Origin: Bacteroidales bacterium UBA2764
GTDB lineage: Bacteria; Bacteroidota; Bacteroidia; Bacteroidales; Paludibacteraceae
DNA length: 8,144 nucleotides
Direction of reading: 5' to 3'
Assembly: GCA_002352705.1 (NCBI GenBank)
Contig: DEIW01000207.1
Coordinates: forward strand, 1-8,144
Within the stretch, counting starts at the first letter, position 1, and every line of letters starts with the position of its first letter. Positions 1 through 4,722 of this stretch are shown here, one piece after another. The position numbers and the translations under genes were made by a program. Below the pieces are notes generated by a model. That model was given only the letters and a program-made list of their open reading frames with translations. It was not told the DNA's origin and searched no databases.

Positions 1-1728
1 GGGGTTTGTCTTTCCCATAAACGGTATATAGGACCTCCAGCCGCGTTTGGGATAAACAATATCATGGATATTATCTAACCGTATGGCTCCTTGACCAACC
101 TGCGAATATAACTCCGAGGGCTGGGTCATCCGGTAGTGATTCAAAATCCGTGCCAAAGCCAAATCATGGTTGGCGGAAAGGTCTTTATCCATCGAGATGG
201 CATCTTCTACCAAGCGTTCGCCGTGTTTGATATACTTGCGTTCCTCTCTGCGGAAATATTGTGTCAAACAGTTTTTGGCTTTGGCGGTTATCACCATATC
301 AAACCATTCTTTCTGAGGATGCTGACTGCTGGAGGTCAGTACTTCTATCTGGTCGCCGCCTTTCAGTTTGTAGGAGAGAGGCACTAACGAATGGTTGACT
401 TTGGCACCGATGCAATGTTCGCCGAGGTCGGTATGGAGCAGGAAGGCAAAATCTAATGCTGTGGAGCCTAACGGCATCGTTTTGATTTCTCCCTTCGGCG
501 TGAAAACGAATACTTCTTGGGCGAAAAGATTGAGTTTGAAGGTGCCCAGGAATTCCATCGCGTCTTTCTCCGGGTGCTCCAATATCTCCTTGATCTCACG
601 AAGCCATTTGTCTAACTCGCTGTCATCTGATTCGCCGGTCTTGTATTTCCAGTGGGCTGCATAACCGCGCTCTGCTATCTCATTCATACGGTCTGTGCGG
701 ATCTGTACTTCAATCCAGTCTCCGTTCTGACCCATTACCGTCACGTGCAGAGCCTCGTATCCGTTGGCTTTAGGCGTGGAAATCCAGTCACGTATCCGCT
801 CCGGATGCGGACGGTATAATTCCGTAATGGCGGAATAAATCATCCAGCACTGGTCTTTTTCGCTCATGGACTCGTTCGGAGTGAAAATAATCCGCACGGC
901 CATCAAGTCATAAACGTCCTCAAAAGCACACTGCTGACGGACCATCTTTTTCCATATCGAATAGACGGATTTGATGCGGGCTTTCAGCGTATATTGGTAC
1001 CCCATGCTGGTCAATCGCTCACGGATAGGACCGGCAAACTGCTCGAAATTCTCCAACTGATGGGATTTGACGGCCTCCAGTTTGTCGTGAATCTCCTGCC
1101 ATGTCTCCGGATGCTCGTATTTGAAACTCAAATCCTCCAATTCCGTCTTGATCGGGAACAGACCTAAGCGATGGGCTAACGGCGCATAGATATATTGGGT
1201 CTCGCCGGCTATTTTATATTGCTTGTCTTTCGGTTGGGCACCTAAAGTCCGCATGTTATGCAAACGGTCGGCTATTTTTATCAGCACTACACGGATGTCA
1301 TCGCTGATTGTGAGGAGCAGCTTGCGGAAATTCTCGGCCTGCTCCGAGGCCTGCTCGCCGAAGACTCCTCCGCTGATTTTGGTCAGCCCGCTTACAATCT
1401 GGGCAATCTTGTCGCCGAAGAGACCGGCGATGTCCTCTACCGTATAATCCGTGTCTTCCACTACGTCATGTAGAAGAGCGGAGCAGATACTCGTACTTCC
1501 CAAGCCTATTTCACGGACGCAGATGCGGGCTACAGCTAACGGATGCATGATATAAGGCTCGCCGCTCAAACGACGGACACCATGGTGCGCCTGATTGGCA
1601 AAATTGAAGGCATGCGTAATCAATTCCACTTTCTGACGATGTGGAGTCTGGGCGTAATCCGCTAACAACGCTTCGAATTCGCGTTGGATCATTTGCTCCT
1701 CTTCCTGTGTAAATTCACTCTTTTGCAT
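1..1728 (-). CDS. rsh: Bifunctional RelA/SpoT (Rsh) (p)ppGpp synthetase/hydrolase, C-terminus cut by window edge
   Basis: Rsh enzymes make (p)ppGpp from ATP and GDP/GTP and hydrolyse it, setting the stringent response in the cytosol. Reading leftward from ATG at 1728, 576 codons are open to the edge. The N-terminal HD hydrolase domain has SGEPYIMHP (H62), HDVVEDT (H87, D88, E91, D92) and ADRLHNMRTL (D154), so all metal and catalytic positions look intact. The synthetase domain follows, with YSIWKKM, YDLMAVRI (D274), YEALHVT (Y324) and EVQIRT (E340). A TGS domain starts near residue 407 (VFVFTPKGE). The helical and ACT regions expected in a protein of about 730-750 residues lie mostly outside the window. 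The start is the only ATG before the in-frame upstream stop (TAA at 1756-1758), and promoter P1 lies just upstream. Bifunctional activity is inferred from the intact HD residues. The choice between the names relA and spoT cannot be settled from sequence alone. Confidence 0.96.
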   Translation of the reverse strand, partial: MQKSEFTQEEEQMIQREFEALLADYAQTPHRQKVELITHAFNFANQAHHGVRRLSGEPYIMHPLAVARICVREIGLGSTSICSALLHDVVEDTDYTVEDIAGLFGDKIAQIVSGLTKISGGVFGEQASEQAENFRKLLLTISDDIRVVLIKIADRLHNMRTLGAQPKDKQYKIAGETQYIYAPLAHRLGLFPIKTELEDLSFKYEHPETWQEIHDKLEAVKSHQLENFEQFAGPIRERLTSMGYQYTLKARIKSVYSIWKKMVRQQCAFEDVYDLMAVRIIFTPNESMSEKDQCWMIYSAITELYRPHPERIRDWISTPKANGYEALHVTVMGQNGDWIEVQIRTDRMNEIAERGYAAHWKYKTGESDDSELDKWLREIKEILEHPEKDAMEFLGTFKLNLFAQEVFVFTPKGEIKTMPLGSTALDFAFLLHTDLGEHCIGAKVNHSLVPLSYKLKGGDQIEVLTSSSQHPQKEWFDMVITAKAKNCLTQYFRREERKYIKHGERLVEDAISMDKDLSANHDLALARILNHYRMTQPSELYSQVGQGAIRLDNIHDIVYPKRGWRSYIPFMGKTNP

Positions 1729-1740
1729 GCATTCATAACC

Positions 1741-1812
1741 TTTCGACCTGCAAAATTACAAAAAATATTTAATATACGCAAGTACGCACGCATAAAAAAT
1801 GAAAAAAAATGC
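1741..1812. repeat. Promoter-containing direct repeat, copy 1
   Basis: This roughly 70-bp segment recurs at 2220-2290. Over 1750-1812 against 2228-2290 (constant offset of 478) a hand alignment gives 56 of 63 matching bases. The segment runs from TTTCGACC through a -7 element, an A-rich spacer, ATACGCAAGTRCGCACGCAT and TGAAAAAAAA. The duplicated unit is therefore a whole leftward promoter plus its start-site region and upstream flank, not a random stretch. Confidence 0.85.
1751..1781 (-). promoter_or_regulatory. Promoter P1 of rsh (Bacteroidetes type)
   Basis: On the minus strand a -7 element TAATTTTG (1758-1751) matches the Bacteroidetes consensus TANNTTTG. A -33 TTG (1781-1779, within CTTGCG) lies exactly 20 bp upstream. 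Transcription would begin near 1744 and leave a leader of roughly 16 nt before the rsh ATG at 1728. The element sits inside the direct repeat whose second copy carries P2. The match is read directly; activity is inferred. Confidence 0.65.
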
Positions 1813-1819
1813 ATATTTG

Positions 1820-2194
1820 CTACTTTTTAATAGGTATTCCCCATGGAAACTTTCTGCTTTCGATATTTTTTCTAAAAAGCAGATTTTCTTGTCCTGTACA
1901 TCCCGGAATTTCCTGCCTTCCCGCTATCCCCTGTCTCTCCTGAACATCCAACCATCCCGGAGCCCCGCTATTCCCGGTTTCTCCGGAATATCCGGAATTT
2001 CCGGAATAGCGAAGCGGTCCGTATATGATCCGCATGTAATCCGCATGCTTTCTGCATGTTATCCGCATCTTTTTAGCATCCAAACGCGGGTGATTCGCGG
2101 GTGATTCACGGGTGATTCGGGGGAGATTCGCGGGATATTCTGCTAACGCCACCGCTAGAACAGCGGAAGAAATGGCGCCTGTCGTGTCTGTCAT
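1820..2194 (-). CDS. Hypothetical small ORF with degenerate Gly-X-Y stretch (doubtful gene)
   Basis: Not recognised. A 124-codon frame opens with ATG at 2194, about 28 nt after the predicted P2 start site, and ends with TAG at 1822-1820. It reads through all three tandem-repeat arrays. Residues 1-20 are mildly hydrophobic (ISSAVLAVALA) but do not form a convincing signal peptide. Residues 20-40 show an 11-residue period (PANLPR, PANHPR). Residues 64-102 are collagen-like: of 13 positions three residues apart from 65 to 101, ten are Gly, and the other three (D83, E86, E95) have codons one transition from Gly. A six-codon upstream frame (start 2211) overlaps its ATG as ATGA. The 11-bp arrays force the repeat through all three frames, which argues for a DNA- or RNA-level origin. 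The frame may simply be the P2 leader of rsh. Confidence 0.2.
   Translation of the reverse strand: MTDTTGAISSAVLAVALAEYPANLPRITRESPANHPRLDAKKMRITCRKHADYMRIIYGPLRYSGNSGYSGETGNSGAPGWLDVQERQGIAGRQEIPGCTGQENLLFRKNIESRKFPWGIPIKK
1901..2008. repeat. Array of about twelve diverged 9-bp units
   Basis: Cutting every 9 bases from 1901 gives units that share a CC core, such as TCCCGGAAT (1901), TCCCGCTAT (1919), TCCCGGAGC (1955), TCCGGAATA (1982), TCCGGAATT (1991) and TCCGGAATA (2000). The last three are nearly identical and the left-hand units are progressively diverged. A cytosine stays at unit position 3 throughout. There are no unique spacers, so it is not a CRISPR array. Read on the minus strand, the period of three codons produces the Gly-X-Y pattern of the hypothetical ORF. 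The array lies between the two rsh-side promoters. Confidence 0.75.
2016..2081. repeat. Six tandem 11-bp units, core ATCCGCATG
   Basis: The units start at 2016, 2027, 2038, 2049, 2060 and 2071: GGTCCGTATAT, GATCCGCATGT, AATCCGCATGC, TTTCTGCATGT, TATCCGCATCT, TTTTAGCATCC. The spacing is exactly 11 bp throughout, about one helical turn, so every copy of the core faces the same side of the DNA. The two end units are the most diverged. The core with its left flank resembles a DnaA box: TTATCCGCA at 2059-2067 is one base from TTATNCACA. Confidence 0.85.
2086..2140. repeat. Five tandem 11-bp units, core GCGGGTGATTC
   Basis: The units start at 2086, 2097, 2108, 2119 and 2130: GCGGGTGATTC twice, then ACGGGTGATTC, GGGGGAGATTC and GCGGGATATTC. 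The spacing is exactly 11 bp, and the first two units are identical. Four bases separate it from the preceding 11-bp array, which has the same period but a different core. The left end is the most homogeneous. Confidence 0.9.
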
Positions 2195-2219
2195 TTTGGA
2201 CAGATCGGCATCTTCCCGT

Positions 2220-2290
2220 TTTCGACCGCAAAGGTACAAAAAAAAATTGATATACGCAAGTGCGCACGCATAAAAAATGAAAAAAAACGC
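2220..2290. repeat. Promoter-containing direct repeat, copy 2
   Basis: This is the second copy of the promoter module described at 1741-1812. It lacks one T after TTTCGACC and carries TACCTTTG in place of TAATTTTG on the minus strand. The block ATACGCAAGTGCGCACGCAT and the following A tract differ from copy 1 at a single base (2262). Copies 1 and 2 have the same orientation and bracket the whole repeat-array segment. Confidence 0.85.
2229..2259 (-). promoter_or_regulatory. Promoter P2, leftward, duplicate of P1
   Basis: On the minus strand a perfect -7 element TACCTTTG (2236-2229) has a -33 TTG (2259-2257) 20 bp upstream, the same geometry as P1. It matches the Bacteroidetes consensus better than P1 does. 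A transcript starting near 2222 would cross the three repeat arrays. It would either express the doubtful 124-codon ORF or give rsh a second mRNA with a leader of nearly 500 nt. Confidence 0.65.
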
Positions 2291-2351
2291 CTTTTGGCAC
2301 AAAATTTGTCCTTCTTTCGACGATATGTTTTTAACTTTCAACTTTTTGTTG

Positions 2352-2359
2352 TACCTTTG
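2352..2359 (+). promoter_or_regulatory. Candidate -7 element for the amidase-MCE operon
   Basis: TACCTTTG is a perfect match to TANNTTTG and ends 21 bp before the amidase ATG at 2381. At the expected -33 distance (about 2328-2331) there is only a T run without the usual TTTG, so the promoter is incomplete or uses an activator. It is divergent to P2, with the two -7 elements about 115 bp apart. Confidence 0.5.
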
Positions 2360-2380
2360 CAAACAATTAAATTGGATAAA

Positions 2381-3481
2381 ATGCGCAAGTTGTTCTTGAT
2401 ACTATTCGCAATGACAATGGTGGTTGGCACATCATTGGCGGAAAAATCCTATACCCTTGTACTGGACCCGGGACATGGTGGAAAAGACCCCGGCGCGGTA
2501 GGTAAATTCTCACAGGAGAAAGATCTGAACCTCTCTCTGGCTTTGGCTGTCGGAAAACTGATTACAGAGCAATATCCGGACGTGAATGTGGTCTATACCC
2601 GTTCGACGGATGTGTTTATCCCGCTCCAGACACGCGCGGACATCGCCAACAAGAACAATGCGGACCTTTTTATCTCTATCCACGCCAACGCGTCGGCGTC
2701 GAAAGATGCCAAAGGAGTGGAGACTTTTATTCTCGGTACGGAGAAAATGGAGAAAAACCTTGACGTGGCGATGAGGGAAAACGCGGTGATGAAACTTGAG
2801 GCGGACTATAAAACAACCTACCAGGGCTTTGACCCGAATTCCATCGACTCGTATATCATGTTCGAATTGATGCAGAATAGCTTCATGGATCAATCGCTAC
2901 AGTTTGCCGAGCAGGTGCAGAAGCGCTTTGTCGGTCATCTTAACCGGTCCGACAGGGGAGTACAGCAAGCTTCTTTCTGGGTCCTGCTCAAGACTGCATG
3001 TCCGTCCATCCTCTTTGAGATGGGATTTATTTCCAATCCGGAGGAAGAGCGTTTCTTGAACCAGCCCGCTTCCATCGCCCAGATGGCTAACGCTTTGGTG
3101 AATGCCTTCGGCGCCTACACCCATAAACAGGCGGTCAGAAAGGAAAAACTCGCCATAGATACCACTCGCACTGCTGCTGTGACGGCTCCGGAGCAGACCA
3201 AAGAGGCGCCGAAGAAAGAGAATAAAAACGAGGTTAAAACGTGGTCCGAACCGGATAAAAACGGAAATATTACGTATTACGCTCTCCAGATATGTGCCTC
3301 GCGAACCCTCCTCTCTTCCGATGATCCGAAACTCAAAGGAGTAACTTGCGAGTACCGCAAACTGGGAGACTGGTATAAATACTATGCGATAGTGGACACG
3401 GATCGTAACAAAGTCGTTGAGAAACAGAAGGAAATAAAAAAACTCTTCCCGGATTGTTGGATTACAAAAATTGAAAAATAA
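2381..3481 (+). CDS. Secreted N-acetylmuramoyl-L-alanine amidase (Amidase_3) with SPOR-like C-terminal domain
   Basis: The enzyme cleaves the amide bond between N-acetylmuramic acid and the stem peptide, typically in the periplasm during septum splitting. The 366-residue product starts with a signal peptide (MRKLFLILFAMTMVVGTSLA, likely cut after A20). The Amidase_3 domain spans about residues 24-245. Its zinc and catalytic residues appear as H32 (DPGHGG), E46 (QEKDLNLS), H101 (SIHAN) and E213 (FEMGFISN). A charged, Lys/Glu-rich linker of about 40 residues follows. The last 80 residues (YYALQICAS, GDWYKYYAI, FPDCWITKI) resemble the degenerate SPOR-like tail of Bacteroidetes amidases, which may bind septal glycan. 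The frame is open back to 2294, but the ATG at 2381 is preferred because it begins the signal peptide and follows the -7 element at 2352. A 17-bp gap to the MCE gene suggests an operon. Confidence 0.95.
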   Translation: MRKLFLILFAMTMVVGTSLAEKSYTLVLDPGHGGKDPGAVGKFSQEKDLNLSLALAVGKLITEQYPDVNVVYTRSTDVFIPLQTRADIANKNNADLFISIHANASASKDAKGVETFILGTEKMEKNLDVAMRENAVMKLEADYKTTYQGFDPNSIDSYIMFELMQNSFMDQSLQFAEQVQKRFVGHLNRSDRGVQQASFWVLLKTACPSILFEMGFISNPEEERFLNQPASIAQMANALVNAFGAYTHKQAVRKEKLAIDTTRTAAVTAPEQTKEAPKKENKNEVKTWSEPDKNGNITYYALQICASRTLLSSDDPKLKGVTCEYRKLGDWYKYYAIVDTDRNKVVEKQKEIKKLFPDCWITKIEK

Positions 3482-3498
3482 TATTATACTAAACAACA

Positions 3499-4383
3499 AT
3501 GAAATACGCACGTGAAATAAAAGTCGGTGTATTAGCCACCATTTGTCTTTTCTTGCTTTTTTTTGGTTTTAATTTTTTGAAAGGCGTGAATATTTTTTCG
3601 CCTACCAATTCGTACCATGGCGTCTATGCCGATCTGCATGGACTGGAGGAACAGGCTCCAATCTATATTCATGGACATAAGGTGGGGCAGGTGGATGCTA
3701 TTCATTATGATTTTACGAGAGACAGCGCCTTTGTCGTGGATGTCTCGATTAATAAGGACATCCGCTTGCCTTACGGCACCCGCATGGTCTTGGTCGCTGA
3801 CGGGCTGTTAGGCGGTAAAGCTATTGAACTGAAACTAACCGATGACCATACTAATCCGGTAATCGACAAAGGGGCGTTTTTGACAACCGCTTATGAACCC
3901 GGACTCATGGAGACGCTGCAAGGGGAAGTGCTTGCTCATGTAGACCAGGCTGTCAAAGATGTGGATAAAGCTGTAAATAATATTGACTCGTTGGTAGCTT
4001 CCCTGCAAAGCCAGGTTGAAGGAAATCATATCAGGAGATCCCTGACGAACATTGACCGTGTATCTACCGACCTCACTTCCGTTTCCGCTGACCTGAAGAG
4101 CGTAATGTCCAATCAAATGCCGCGCATTATCAACAATGCTGATACGGCGGTCGCAAACCTCAATACCGTGGTCGCAGATGTCAAAGCGGCGAATTTAAAA
4201 GCTACGGTGGCAAAGGTGGATACCGCGCTGGATAATGTAAATGCATTGGTCGGAGACGTGAAAGGACCTCTCTTGACACGTATCAATGCCGCTGTCGTTT
4301 CCGCCGACTCGCTGCTCGTCGACCTGAAGGCACACCCGAAAAGATATGTCCATTTCTCTATTTTTGGGAAAAAGGATAAATAA
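3499..4383 (+). CDS. MCE/MlaD-family membrane-anchored lipid-transport protein
   Basis: MCE proteins are substrate-binding parts of envelope lipid transporters such as Mla; in Gram-negatives they sit in the inner membrane facing the periplasm. The 294-residue product has a short basic start, one transmembrane segment (about residues 8-27) and an MCE domain (about 39-115, ending GGKAIELKL). A long helical tail with coiled-coil character follows (about 135-280). The tail repeats itself: DTAVANLNTVVADVK and DTALDNVNALVGDVK are about 30 residues apart. It ends in HPKRYVHFSIFGKK, a C-terminal motif I associate with Bacteroidetes MCE proteins. There is no permease or ATPase gene beside it, so its partners must be encoded elsewhere. 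It lies 17 bp after the amidase and just before a terminator, as the second and last gene of that operon. The lipid cargo cannot be inferred. Confidence 0.9.
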   Translation: MKYAREIKVGVLATICLFLLFFGFNFLKGVNIFSPTNSYHGVYADLHGLEEQAPIYIHGHKVGQVDAIHYDFTRDSAFVVDVSINKDIRLPYGTRMVLVADGLLGGKAIELKLTDDHTNPVIDKGAFLTTAYEPGLMETLQGEVLAHVDQAVKDVDKAVNNIDSLVASLQSQVEGNHIRRSLTNIDRVSTDLTSVSADLKSVMSNQMPRIINNADTAVANLNTVVADVKAANLKATVAKVDTALDNVNALVGDVKGPLLTRINAAVVSADSLLVDLKAHPKRYVHFSIFGKKDK

Positions 4384-4440
4384 TTTGTTCCACATATGGT
4401 AAATTGAATATTTGCTTATTTGATTATTTTCTAAATAACA

Positions 4441-4498
4441 AAAAAAAATCAATACCCGCAAACCCCCTATTTTTATTGAGGTTGCGGGTATTTTTTTG
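4441..4498. terminator. Rho-independent terminator after the amidase-MCE operon, probably bidirectional
   Basis: A perfect 10-bp stem pairs ATACCCGCAA (4452-4461) with TTGCGGGTAT (4482-4491). It extends by one A:T pair outward and, after a bulged A, by two C:G pairs inward. The + strand continues in a T run (4491-4497), and the left side is preceded by eight As (4441-4448), so the same hairpin could stop transcription from either side. It isolates dnaA from the upstream operon. The rest of the 4384-4722 spacer is AT-rich and holds the DnaA-box-like cluster and the dnaA promoter. Confidence 0.9.
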
Positions 4499-4541
4499 TG
4501 AAAAAATGCATTTGCTCTTGCGTATTTCAAACGACCTATAA

Positions 4542-4584
4542 ATCAACAAGTTACATGTTGATAACTTTCGCAAATTGTTGAAAA
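4542..4584. promoter_or_regulatory. Inverted DnaA-box-like cluster upstream of dnaA
   Basis: ATCAACA (4542-4548) and TGTTGAT (4556-4562) form a 7-bp inverted repeat with a 7-bp gap. The right arm lies in TGTTGATAA, whose complement TTATCAACA is one base from the DnaA box TTATNCACA. A third related word, TGTTGAAAA, lies at 4576-4584. An overlapping 6-bp inverted repeat AAGTTA/TAACTT spans 4548-4567. The cluster is about 75 bp upstream of the -33 element, so it could be an autoregulatory site. In AT-rich DNA chance is a real alternative. Confidence 0.3.
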
Positions 4585-4657
4585 TGAATAATTTATACGT
4601 AAGTGCCTAAAAATCCGCTATTTACATCTATCTGGGAAATTTGTCATTTTTTGGAAA

Positions 4658-4689
4658 TTTGGTCATGTCAAAAAAAAGCAGTACCTTTG
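4658..4689 (+). promoter_or_regulatory. Promoter of dnaA (Bacteroidetes type)
   Basis: TTTG at 4658-4661 and TACCTTTG at 4682-4689 are separated by 20 bp, a full match to the Bacteroidetes primary-sigma consensus. Transcription would begin about 7 bp after 4689 and give a leader of roughly 25 nt before the ATG at 4723. No strong Shine-Dalgarno sequence precedes the ATG; the leader ends in the A/T-rich TTAAA typical of this phylum. Confidence 0.8.
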
Positions 4690-4722
4690 CACTCGTTTTC
4701 GAAATGAAGATACACAATTAAA

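Noticed and set aside
1853..1883. Stem TCTGCTTT/AAAGCAGA as a terminator
   Set aside because: The 8-bp AT-rich stem has a 15-base loop and a broken T run on the plus strand, where no gene ends; on the minus strand it lacks a T run.
1799..2104. Plus-strand 101-codon frame through the repeat arrays
   Set aside because: It is antisense to the arrays, has no plus-strand promoter, starts in an A-rich tract and resembles no family; it is open by composition.
1901..2140. CRISPR array
   Set aside because: The units are 9-11 bp, directly abutting and without unique spacers, and no cas gene is present.
1741..2290. Insertion sequence or integrated element flanked by direct repeats
   Set aside because: The flanking repeats are whole promoter modules with 7 mismatches in 63, not short target-site duplications. 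There is no transposase frame and no terminal inverted repeat between them.
2294..2380. N-terminal extension of the amidase from the ATG at 2294
   Set aside because: It would run through the -7 element at 2352 and bury the signal peptide that begins at the ATG at 2381.
4195..4530. Minus-strand 111-codon frame across the MCE 3' end and terminator
   Set aside because: It reads through the terminator hairpin and the end of the MCE gene, has no promoter match and no recognisable motif.
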